In this document: positions 34,826-44,069 of the stretch, piece after piece
Numbering within the stretch: position 1 is the first letter of the stretch
Layout: every line of letters begins with the position of its first letter
Origin: Syngnathus acus
Taxonomy: Eukaryota; Chordata; Actinopteri; Syngnathiformes; Syngnathidae
Direction: 5' to 3'
Assembly (NCBI RefSeq): GCF_901709675.1
Contig: NC_051102.1
Coordinates: 11,045,412-11,109,411, forward strand
Length of the DNA: 64,000 nt
Program-made: the position numbers and the translations under genes
Notes under the pieces: generated by a model
What the model was told of the DNA's origin: nothing
The model's database searches: none
The model's input: only the letters and a program-made list of their open reading frames with translations

Positions 34826-36012
34826 ATGTCTGCTAAAAGCAAGTTTGCTGCTCTCGTCCTCATTTTGGGTTTGTGTATTTTGACACATGGCGCCCCCACT
34901 GACCCGACGCACGCCTTCTGCAAGGTCGTCTGGTAAGAACTCTTGACCGTTCATTCCCTTTGTAATGAATTTTCGAGTAGGTATTTAGCGACATATGAAT
35001 ACAAAGATAATTGTAATCATAATCCCGGATTACGCGGATGAATAAATGGGATTTAATCCCTCCAGGCTGCTCGGTGTGCCGTGTGTTCAGGTCAACCTTG
35101 CCATTGTGACTCAAATCAAAGCCATGGGCTCATACAAGGTAAGAAATGAAGGATTATTTCACGCAGGAGCGAGCGCAATAAGGCATTCCGCACTGTGTTT
35201 TGGATTCAGCTAGGCCCAGTGACGCCGTTGCTAATCCGGGCAAACCACACCTCAGCATTTGGTCAGGTGGAGAGTGTTAATTTCACCGTATCGTCCGCCG
35301 CCATGAGCCTGGGATGCCGCGTGGATGTAAGTCGCGTGACCGTCTTTCTGTTGCATTGTTCTTAACATCAAATTGGCTCAGTAGCATTCAATTGTACTTT
35401 ACACACTGGATTAGAAACACTCGACAGCAGGGGTCTCAAAGTCCAGTCCTCGGGGGGGGGGGGGGGGGGGGGGCCGCATTCCTCCATGTTTTCCAAGTTT
35501 CCCTCGTTCAACACACCTGATTCAATGATCAGGCTCCTGCAGAACGGGAGGATGAACTGATCATTTGAATCGGGTGTGTTGAACGAGGGAAACTTGGAAA
35601 ACATGTCGGAATGCGGCCCGCCCCCGAGGACTGGACTTTGAGACAGACCCCTGTTCTACAGGCACATTCAGATTCCCACAAGAGGGAGCCTGCGTACCGT
35701 ACCACGAGTGCTCCTCAAGCAGTCTCAGTGGAATGCAAGAAGAACTCACTTTGATTGGGACTTTGTTTCAGGGAGCGTCCACCTCCGCCATTTGGTCCAG
35801 CATGTTCGATAACGGCACCAACTACTGCAATCTCCGCAACGTGATACAAGGTGTTCTTCTCTCACCTTCATTTTGAGCCCTCCAATGCATTCTTTCCGAT
35901 TGGTACCATTTCCTGTGCAGGAAGCGGCCTCGCCAAGGCTCCGGGCTTCACCGAGTACACCAACGAGTGGCTCTGCCTGGGTTACGGAGTCTCAGCCTGC
36001 AAAAGCAAATGA
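34826..36012 (+). CDS. Small secreted cysteine-containing protein, copy A (unrecognised family)
   Basis: I do not recognise this family. Five exons: 34826-34932, 35066-35138, 35210-35326, 35772-35850, 35921-36012, with junction phases 2,0,0,1; 155 residues. Residues 1 to about 21 form a signal peptide (KSKFAALVLILGLCILTHG). The mature part has six cysteines: FCKVVW, VPCVQV, GCRVD, NYCNLR, WLCLGYG and SACKSK, plus N-glycosylation sequons NHTS, NFTV and NGTN. It is paralogous to the genes at 38033-39315 and 40348-41311. It shares exon count, phases, an ANHTS/FT.S/GCRV core, the NYCNL motif and a TNEW.CLGYG..CK end. Unlike them it lacks the CxxC pair (FGCxxCHYM). Intron 3 holds a hAT-type MITE. 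AATAAA follows at 36047. The gene starts about 310 bp after metap1d. Gene structure is confident; function is unknown. Confidence 0.85.
35428..35653. mobile_element. hAT-type MITE in intron 3 of copy A
   Basis: The left end CAGGGGTCTCAAAGTCC reappears inverted at the right end (GGACTTTGAGACAGACCCCTG, with a 4-bp insertion). The inner GTTTTCCAAGTTTCCCTCG is mirrored as CGAGGGAAACTTGGAAAAC. Flanks CTCGACAG and TTCTACAG match at 6 of 8 positions, as an aged 8-bp hAT target duplication might. It carries a G run at 35452-35473. It is about 226 bp long with no transposase. Confidence 0.8.
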
Positions 36013-36046
36013 GTCGGAAAATGTTTGTGTTGCATTTGCCAATAAT

Positions 36047-36052
36047 AATAAA
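36047..36052 (+). terminator. Copy A polyadenylation signal
   Basis: AATAAA about 35 nt after the stop at 36012, at the end of a short AAT repeat. Confidence 0.6.
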
Positions 36053-37944
36053 AACGATGAAGCCTCCTTATCTTTTGCCTCTGACATATAATCACATGCA
36101 GAAGCATTGTCATGTGAGATCTTGCCAATGGAAAGAAAATATGTGCCTCGGCGAAATAAAGGTTGGGAAAGAGTGCCTTGAAGGCCTTAAATGTATCCCC
36201 AAAAGTTTGGCAAAAATGAAACATTTACATAAGGAAATGTTGAAATCCAGAGTGTGAGTGATCAATACGATTTTGTCTCCACGAGTGTTTAGGAACTAGC
36301 TTAACAGAGAGCTAACAGCTTTTCCAATTATGACCAAGAAGCCTCTTGCCGTTTTGGTACTTTGCTGGACGTAACTGTAAAACTGTAACATAGACAACAT
36401 CATGATCCATGACCATCATGTTATTTATAGTTTGAAACAAGATAGACTTGGACCATTCACTGACATTAGCTGCAAAGCCTAAAAAAACCTTACCGTTAGC
36501 ATCACGTTCGCCGTCGGAAGGCTCGAGCTAATTAGCGCTTAGAATCCGATCCCAAAATTCAAACATCAATTCGGTAACCTGGTTTACTTCGAGACAGGTA
36601 CTTCAGATGTCATAATTACAGGCTTCGAACTCATAACAACCATAATTGCCTGCCTTCGATACGATGCACTACGGAACATCGGAGGGTCAAAACATACAAA
36701 ACTCAGACTCACCACTTCCTCCACAAGAGGACAGTACAATTACAATCATGCCTTCTGTCGTCCGTCCTATTATAAAACTTGACTCCATATGTATGTATAT
36801 TCGCCCTTGTGTCACAATAGCGTCAAATCAACAAGTCAAGCAAGTGGTGGGCAACTTGTGACGTGTGGCCGGCCGGCCGGCCCACCTGCAGAACGCAAAT
36901 GCAATGCACACGAGCTCAAGTGCCCCGTGATTCCTTCCATCTGGCCCCATCCCTTTCAGTTCTGCACAAGACATACTGATTAACAATTTCTATGACTATC
37001 TGAATGTTTTTTCACGGGGGATGCCGATTTTCCGTCCCAAATGCACTTTAAGGCATCATTGACATCGCGCAAGTCACATGTGGAGGCCATTTCTGATTAT
37101 ATGGAGCTATTCTCTTCATGTGCTCTTTGTTTATTGTCGTGGTGACCTGAAGTGGGCTCATCATCCCATGGGGTCGGCTGGGCTGGGCTGGGCTGGGCTG
37201 GGCTCATTTTCCTCCGGAAGGATTTGATGCGCCGCTAGTCTGTTGGGTCAACAAAGAGTCAAAAGTAGACAAAGGACATCAAATGTGACCTCCACTGTGC
37301 TAGTTTTAAGCATGTGGAGAATGGTTGCAAAATTGGCCATCCAAACTCAGGAAATTCATGTTGGCAAAGATGATAAAAGTCATGTGAGTTAATACAGTTG
37401 TAAAATAAGAATAATGAAATTGACAGGAAATTAAGTAAATGTGAGGAAATCACTCGTATGGTACTGTGGAATGAGAATGTCCCCATGTGCAATGCAAAAA
37501 CAATTGATTGCTGCGTGACAAGAGGATTTCAAAAACGTAAATCAATCTGCTTTGCACTCTACAAATAAAAAGAATAGAACAAAGAGCAGAAATCCCCCAT
37601 CATGCGGTTTAATGAGTCACACGTTAATCCTGCTCCAAGTTGAAAAAATAATAAATAAATAACATTAGCTTTGCACCTCTTCTCACTCATTGGATGCTAA
37701 ACCTAGCAATAGATACTAGATAAACTATGAAAAAGTCAAACATACAAAGTTTGATTTTTTCGGCAGTTTTTAAAATATTTCTTGTATGATTTTTTTTCAT
37801 GTGATTAAATTGGTTTTGCTGTATGGAGCACACTGCAAAAAAAATATTGTGCCCTGAATCCAGCCACAACGTGATTCTAATCATATATCATCATCATCAT
37901 CAAATGTCACAAATGCACACATTTGTGATGCAGGCAAGTAAAGC
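36053..37944. other. Intergenic, no gene seen
   Basis: AT-rich, with only short random open frames. It holds a GGCCGGCCGGCC palindrome (36868-36880) and a (GGGCT)5 tandem (37177-37203). No further copy of the neighbouring secreted-protein genes was found. Confidence 0.5.
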
Positions 37945-37950
37945 TTTATT
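37945..37950 (-). terminator. Copy B polyadenylation signal
   Basis: A minus-strand AATAAA about 85 nt after the copy B stop codon. An earlier AATAAA overlaps the stop codon itself (38032-38037). Confidence 0.55.
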
Positions 37951-38032
37951 CATTCAAATCCAGATTCCAAGAAAAACATTCTCAATCAATTCAATTTACG
38001 CAGCAGCAAATCATCCCATGTTGTGTTTTTCT

Positions 38033-39315
38033 TTATTTGCAAGTTGCAAGTCCATAGCCCAGGCAAGCCCATTCGTTGGTCATCTCCAAGAAGCCTGGAC
38101 TGCTGTTCAATTCGCTCGCTGCATGAGAATGACAAAAAACCTTCGCATTAGCCTTAGCATAAAACCCGAATCTTGAACGAGAGGAGCTGACCTGAGAGCA
38201 GATCGTAGAGGTTGCAGTAATTGAGGCCGTTGTCCAGAAGGCTGGTGAAGCCCAAAGAGGTGGACTGGCCCTGGAACAAACAGACAAACAAAAAAAACAA
38301 AAGACATTATTTAACAAAATGTTTCCTTTGGACACTATTTCAGACCATGTCGACTCACGGTCACGCGGCAGCCGGCCGTCAGCACAGTGGGGCTGAAGGT
38401 GAACGTGATGTTCTCCACTGTAAGGCCGTCCACCGACGTGTGGTTGGCGCTGAGGTCCAGAGGAGTGCCCCCCACCAGCTGGAAGAGAGAGAGAGCATTT
38501 TCAACGGCTCAAATGGGTTGATTGAATTTGTTGACACACTAAAACAACATGCACACTTGCTCCATTTGTGCTCCTCTTATTTATTATGTTATTTGTTTAT
38601 TTCTTATTTATTCATCACTCATATTTCTTCATTGTTTGTGCCTTCTTGTTTTTATTTTTTGGTGTTGTTTACTTGTAAGTATATTGTGTACTATGTCTTG
38701 TCACCGTGGGAACGTCATTTCGATTTCTTTGTGCGTCTTGGCATGTGAAGAAATTGACACTAAAGCAGACTTTGACTTTGACTTACCATGTAGTGACACT
38801 TAGGACAGCCAAACATTGGGTTGAAGGCTTCAATCTGCTGCAACAATTTGGTGCTGACCTCCGCACAAGTTGAAGGGATGAGCCTAATAGAACAGAGATG
38901 ACATCCAATTTTGGAATGAGTGCAATGTAGTTATGCTTTTGATTATATTTCAACTGTTGTTCATTTAGTGTTAAAAAGGGGTATGGTTAAAACATTTCCA
39001 AATGAAATCTTAGCTTCGGCAACAGGTGGATTTCTTTTCAGCTGAAAATGACAGTGCACGGTAACTCCATATTCAGCAAGAGATCAAACTTAAAAAAGAA
39101 AATATCTGCCAAATCTATTGTGCTAAAGGCATTTGTTAAATTAGCATCCAAAATACATTTGGCTAAAATTGACACCAAAGACTTCATAGTGATCTCGATT
39201 GCATGTCAAAAGTCACTTACCAGAGCGTTCTGCAGTAGGCATGGTAGATGGGCCCAGGAATGGGCACGGCGGACACAAACAGGACCAGCCCGGCGAGGAG
39301 AAACAGAGTCTTCAT
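38033..39315 (-). CDS. Small secreted eight-cysteine protein, copy B (unrecognised family)
   Basis: Family not recognised. Five exons: 39315-39221, 38883-38787, 38478-38359, 38270-38192, 38118-38033, phases 2,0,0,1; 158 residues. The signal peptide is MKTLFLLAGLVLFVSA. The mature chain carries eight cysteines: YCRTLW, STCAEV, GCPKC (a CxxC pair in FGCPKCHYM), GCRVT, NYCNLYD, WACLGYG and ATCK at the very end. Sequons NHTS and NITF are present. A TATA box and a motif shared with copy C lie upstream. Exon 4 is 78/79 identical to that of copy C, while neighbouring exon 3 is only about 70-75% identical. A LINE 3' fragment fills intron 2 and abuts the exon-2 donor. The stop is TAA inside AATAAA. 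Secretion is a safe inference; molecular function is not known. Confidence 0.87.
38545..38783 (+). mobile_element. LINE (non-LTR retrotransposon) 3' fragment in copy B intron 2
   Basis: A T-rich stretch is followed by a segment (GTCATTTCGATTTCTTTGTG ... GCATGTGAAGAAATTGACA ... AAGCAGACTTTGACTTTGAC) that recurs at 60483-60560. The TTTGAC microsatellite tail and the shared 3' end are typical of truncated fish LINE copies. The 5' limit is approximate. Confidence 0.65.
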
Positions 39316-39365
39316 GGTGGCTGCTGTTGGAGTTTCTTGTGGGACGAACCTTAGCCGTTTGCGCT

Positions 39366-39371
39366 CTTATA
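39366..39371 (-). promoter_or_regulatory. Copy B TATA box
   Basis: TATAAG (minus strand) about 50 bp upstream of the copy B ATG, implying a very short 5' UTR. Copy C has the same element at a similar distance. Confidence 0.65.
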
Positions 39372-39394
39372 CGTCCGGGGGGACATCCGTCCCG

Positions 39395-39409
39395 GGTCAT
39401 GCGCTCGGC
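39395..39409 (-). promoter_or_regulatory. Promoter motif shared by copies B and C
   Basis: Minus-strand GCCGAGCGCATGACC. Copy C carries GCCGAGCGCGTGACC at 41374-41388. In both it lies 16-24 bp upstream of the TATA box, in otherwise diverged sequence. TGACC is a nuclear-receptor half-site, so a receptor-type factor is possible. Confidence 0.55.
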
Positions 39410-39617
39410 AGCCTTACAATCGATTGAGCGTGGACTAGTGCCGATGATGCATGCGCTCAAGGCCTCGTAATGGGGGGGGGCGAACAAAAGAGCACGCGTG
39501 TACGCCTAGCCTGGCCTGCCGGCCGGCCTGCCCGCACAGGTAAAAAGGTTCACGACTAGTGTCACCAAAGATTGGATTTGAAAGTATAAAAAGATCACCT
39601 CATTTCTTCTTTACATA

Positions 39618-39745
39618 CAGTACAGTGAATCTAAAAAGTCAACACACCCCTGTTCAAATGCTAAGTGCTTGTGCTACCAAACCTGAGCGCAAGATATATC
39701 ATTTCAAACCTGACCAATCCAATTCAATTCAATTTTGAAGTGAAA
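39618..39745. mobile_element. Tc1/mariner-type MITE fragment
   Basis: CAGTGAATCTAAAAAGTCAA followed by CACACCCCTGTTCAAATG resembles the end of a common fish Tc1/mariner-derived repeat. Only one end is visible. The call is by resemblance from memory. Confidence 0.4.
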
Positions 39746-39851
39746 ATTCTGAGAACAACTGAGATCATGCGGTTGCACCGATTGGCAGCGAAACAGCGGT
39801 TTTCTTCCAGATGATTTGACACTGACACATGCCCCCCAAGGCTGCATACGG

Positions 39852-39931
39852 TTCCCTGGCCAGCAATGGAACCCGCCCACAGCCTCATGGGCGATGAAAG
39901 CTCCGCATTCTAACCACTGGACCATCGGGGA
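39852..39931 (-). pseudogene. tRNA-Glu(TTC)-like pseudogene or tRNA-derived SINE head
   Basis: On the minus strand TCCCCGATGGTCCAGTGGTT matches the 5' half and A-box of tRNA-Glu (TGGTCTAGTGGTTAG-type). GAGCTTTCATCGC is an anticodon arm with TTC. GGGTTCCATTGC is a damaged B-box, and CCAGGGAA is the 3' acceptor strand. At 80 bp it is too long, the B-box is mutated and no CCA follows, so it is not a working tRNA. Confidence 0.6.
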
Positions 39932-40307
39932 GTGGTTGCAAGGTGCGAACACCCCTATTTGATTACGAGTGAACCATGTGATGTATCCCAGCCAATCAGC
40001 AAATACAAATCAAGGTTCTTTCATCCTATTTCGTGTAAGGATAAGAAATTAAATCATATTATTAATAATAATATTAAAAAAATAATAATAAAATAATGCA
40101 ACAAAGCATGTTTGTTAGTCAAAATCATGATTTTGATTCTTAATTCAACCTTTCCATGTTCCTATATATGTGATGAATTCATCATTTCCATTCAACGTTA
40201 CTGGAGAAGGGAGTAAAGGTGCTAAAGCAGCAGTCAAGAGGTTTTCATGCACATGTCAGCAAATGTCAAATGTAGGATAGACACAGGACCATTTGAATGC
40301 TTCAAAG

Positions 40308-40313
40308 TTTATT
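40308..40313 (-). terminator. Copy C polyadenylation signal
   Basis: A minus-strand AATAAA 35 nt after the copy C stop codon. Confidence 0.65.
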
Positions 40314-40347
40314 GTTGATTTGTTTTTCTCTCTTTCATTTCTTTCTT

Positions 40348-41311
40348 TCAGGCTTTGCAGGTGGCGAGTCCGTAGCCCAGGCAAGCCCACTCGTTGGTCA
40401 TCTCCATGAAACCTGCTTCGCTGGCTAATCCGCTAGCTGAAGAAAAAAGGAAAAGGGCATTAGCGTGAGCATCGTCAAATGTGTATGCCTTCCTTGCATG
40501 TATGTGGGGGGGGGCGAACCTGAGAGCAGATCGTAGAGGTTGCAGTAATTGAGGCCGTTGTCCAGAAGGCTGGTGAATCCCAAAGAGGTGGACTGGCCCT
40601 GGGTCCGACCCCCCAAAACAGTCATTGTCAAACCACTTCATATTTGACTGCATCCTTCTTTTCGACAGATAGTTTGGCGTAGGCTAAAGTCACATCCGTA
40701 CTCTCAATCAAATGTATCACTCATATACTTCCTTTATGCCAATTTCTATCTCAGGGTTAGCTTTCAGAAAAAGACAAAAATAAAACAATTTGAAGGTTAG
40801 TTGTGGACATAAGCAGTCCTTTAACGCCGTCTCCAAATGCTATCGCAGACCCCCTCGCTGACACTTACGGACACGCGGCATCCTCCCGTTATCACGGTGG
40901 GGCTGAAGGTGAAGGTGATGTTCTCAACTGCCAGACCGTCAGCGGAAGAGTGGTAGGCGGTGATGCCCAAAGGGGTGCCGGCTACCAGCTGCAGCAACAA
41001 GTTGATGGCAAAATGGGTCTGGTGTCATTCTTTCCTCCCAAGTACAAAAGGTTACCATGTAGTGACACTCGTCGCAACCAAACATGGGGTTGTAGGCTTG
41101 AATCTGCTGCACCAATTTGCTGGTGACTGTCGCGCAGGGTGAAGAAAAGAGCCTAAGGAAGCACAGAGAACACGCATAAGCACATCCCGTGGCTTTCTTT
41201 CCAGTTTTTCTTTTACCAGAGAGTTCTGCAGAAGCCGTGGTAGAAGGGCATGGGAGCAGGCATAGCGGCCCCAAGGACAACAAGTCCGGCGAGTACCATC
41301 AGAATCTTCAT
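40348..41311 (-). CDS. Small secreted eight-cysteine protein, copy C (unrecognised family)
   Basis: Family not recognised; paralogue of copies A and B. Five exons: 41311-41217, 41152-41056, 40988-40869, 40598-40520, 40436-40348, phases 2,0,0,1; 159 residues. The signal peptide is MKILMVLAGLVVLGAA. Eight cysteines are in the same places as copy B: FCRTLW, SPCATV, GCDEC, GCRVS, NYCNLYD, WACLGYG and ATCKA. The first sequon of copy B (NHTS) is YHSS here, while ENITF is kept. Intron 2 is 67 bp against about 308 bp in copy B, which has the LINE insertion. The exon-4 donor is GTTCGC, weaker than the GTCAGC of copy B. TATA and shared promoter motifs lie upstream and AATAAA downstream, so it looks like an active gene. 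Confidence 0.87.
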
Positions 41312-41352
41312 GGCACCAGGTGGAGACAATTGTCTGCACTGGCCGCCGCTTC

Positions 41353-41358
41353 CTTATA
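41353..41358 (-). promoter_or_regulatory. Copy C TATA box
   Basis: TTTATAAG on the minus strand, 42-47 bp upstream of the copy C ATG. Confidence 0.7.
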
Positions 41359-41373
41359 AAGCTCACTGACGCA

Positions 41374-41388
41374 GGTCACGCGCTCGGC
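41374..41388 (-). promoter_or_regulatory. Promoter motif shared with copy B
   Basis: Minus-strand GCCGAGCGCGTGACC, 14 of 15 bases identical to the copy B element, 16 bp upstream of the TATA box. Confidence 0.55.
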
Positions 41389-44069
41389 TCAGTGACACTC
41401 AGACAATCCGTGAGTTACATTGGTGTCATGAATAAATCACCCTGAAAGCTTGAGATCGGAGGAGTGCACCAATTGCGGGACACGCTGCACGACAAGTTCA
41501 CGTCATCAACTTGGTTTGATGTCGATGTTAAATGTTCCATTTTGGGAAAAGAGATCAAAGTCTGGCGGCGTAGCAAATTCCTGTGCAAAATAATTCCAAT
41601 TTCTTCTCATTATTCTCATCATTCTGATATGTTTACCAGAAACAAATGGCTAAATCTATTTCTGTAAATGGTAACGACCCAGCTCATATGGCCCTCATGC
41701 CTTGGCTAATGATGATTGTCATCCGTTTGAATTGAAATTGACACGCAAAGACACATGCACACAAAAGAGGCAGCTGTTATTGAAGTAGTCATATGTTAGA
41801 ACCAGCGGGTCACAACGGACATATCAGCAACAAGTATAAACTGGTATTATTCCTGCCGCCATGTCGGATTGTCACTCGCGCATCAGCTGACTGACTCCCA
41901 CATACGCATTGAGGTCACAGCACTACGTATAGGCAACGTTTTCTTTCTTTTGCTCCACTTGTCCAACTGGGCGTTTGCGCCGTTGTGGGATGGAACGCTT
42001 TGTGTCAATGCTCAGGTGTGGAACACTGATGAGGGGGCAAACTCACCAATTTGTTATGCACTTGTTTTTATTTATAACACACAGCATGTCTTTACCCATG
42101 GAATAGTAGATGGATTCCAAAAAAAATCTTTCGAGCAGACAGCACCCTCCACTTTATGTACATATGGTGTGTATATATAGTTTTAGTTCTGTAACACGAG
42201 GCCTCGGACGTGTCAGGAGTTTAAAAAAAAATCATAACTTCCTTGCATCAGCTACTTGTCGTCTTAGCCCTAATGCTTAGCAGCACAAAGTTGGATGAAA
42301 GGCAGAGCAAAAAAAGTGGCAGAACTGTCCGTGATGGCTCTCTCTCAAAACACATGAATGCAATGAGAAGTCTAGGTGATAAAAATAACAGCTTCAGATG
42401 CATTTCTCTTTCTCTAACACCGATACAGACGGTACTTGATAGAGTCCCGCCTGGCCTTATTGTAGCCAGCCACAAATGCACAGTTCACGCACACGTCCAC
42501 TTGAAATGCGACATCAGGTCGGCCTTCTTCAAAACAAACAAACAAACAAACAAACAAACAAACAAACAAACAAACAAACAAACAAACAAACAAACAAACA
42601 AAGACACCTTGTACAACAATTAAGCCCAGCTTCAACCTCTTTCGCAATTAAAACGACGATGCCAAAGCTCCAGCCGAGCCAATTGACATGGCCTGGAAAA
42701 AAGAGAGACTGAGAAGCACAAATTTAAAAAAAAAATAAAAAAAATAAAGTTCCATTGGACTGTCCAGTCTGCGTCTACGATACACATTTGTCAAAAGCTG
42801 CTCAAATCATCTAAAATTTCATCTCATTATATTTTGGTTGGACTAGTGTATAAATATTTTCTTTTCCACGTGTAACGTCACAGAATATGTGAAGTATTTG
42901 TATTTCTATAAATAGACTCAGTAGTTAAACAAGAGTTGTTTCTTTCTATTCTTAGTCATGATATTTTTTGCTTTTAATCGCAGTTATTTTGTTCTTTGTA
43001 AAACGACTTGATATTTTTGAGCAACAGCGACGCACTCGACTCAATGAATATTTTCCTGATGGGAAATAGTCCAAAAGAACCTTCCCGTGGATGCTTTTGT
43101 CCTCTTTTGCCTCGGTCCCCGTTCCCATGAGCGAGGTCAAAACAAAAAGCGATGTGACGCGGAGTAGCAAAGCCGTTCAAAAAGAACGGAATGCACTTGG
43201 TGACGGAACAAAAGGGTTCGTATCTTTGTAAAGGGTTAGCATCGGGCTCGGGATTAGGTGCGGAACGGACTTCTCCGCCGCCGCGATAACGCCGACACAC
43301 GGAGATGGTTTCGGGTTCTCCTCAAAAACAAATTCATCAATTCACGTAGATTGCGTTCAAATTGGGAGGTGTAGCAGACAGAAAACTCGAGATCAAGATG
43401 GATGAAAATGGGTCCATTTTTCTGCAAAGCCAATCATCGGAATTCGATCAGATTCATCAGAGTCAGGGTGTATGATCGAAAAGAATCACTTGGACTTGGC
43501 TTCCACTTGAAATGCGGTCGCAATTGGCCAAAGTCAAATGGCCGACTTCTCCTGCGTTGTATTTTTACCACTCTTTATTGCTGTCTGCTACCTCCACAAA
43601 TGATGAGAACGAATCAGAATATGTCACCAAAAAGGGAAGAAAAGAATAGAGCCAACATCCTCTTTGGAAGAATCGGTCCACACAATCAGTGTGTGTCAGT
43701 CCGTCATACAATGTAAATATAAAAAAACAAAAACCCGCACCCACCGCTCAGGGTGATGTCATTGAGAACAAAAGTCAAGTCGAAGCTTCAATCTAATTGC
43801 TTGGTGCTCGGGAGGTTTCTTCAAGCAAGTGTGCAGACGGGAAAGACGAAGAGAAAAAAAGAAAAAAAAAGCTCCACTAGGAGCTCGAGTCACACTCGCT
43901 CTGTTGAGTTTGTTCGAGAAAAGAGTCCAAGTGGATAAATACACAGGAGATATGGCTCCCTCACCGCCTTTTCAGTTCACTTCCGTTCAGTTCAGTTCTG
44001 CCGGCCATCGATGGCAAAAGGCCATGGCAATTTTCAATGGACTTTTGGATCCCAGCCTTTGGGCCTTCC
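41389..44069. other. Intergenic plus mmp16 3' UTR
   Basis: No coding region was accepted. A (CAAA)n tract lies at 42531-42602 and an A-rich stretch near 42722-42748. A minus-strand AATAAA at 43574-43579 is one candidate mmp16 polyadenylation signal, about 490 nt past the stop; the true 3' end is unknown. Confidence 0.45.
42531..42602. repeat. (CAAA)n microsatellite
   Basis: About 17 uninterrupted four-base CAAA units. Confidence 0.97.

Noticed and set aside
42243-42623. 126-codon frame ending in an NKQT repeat
   Set aside because: Half is the (CAAA)n microsatellite; the rest has no resemblance to a known protein and no splice context.
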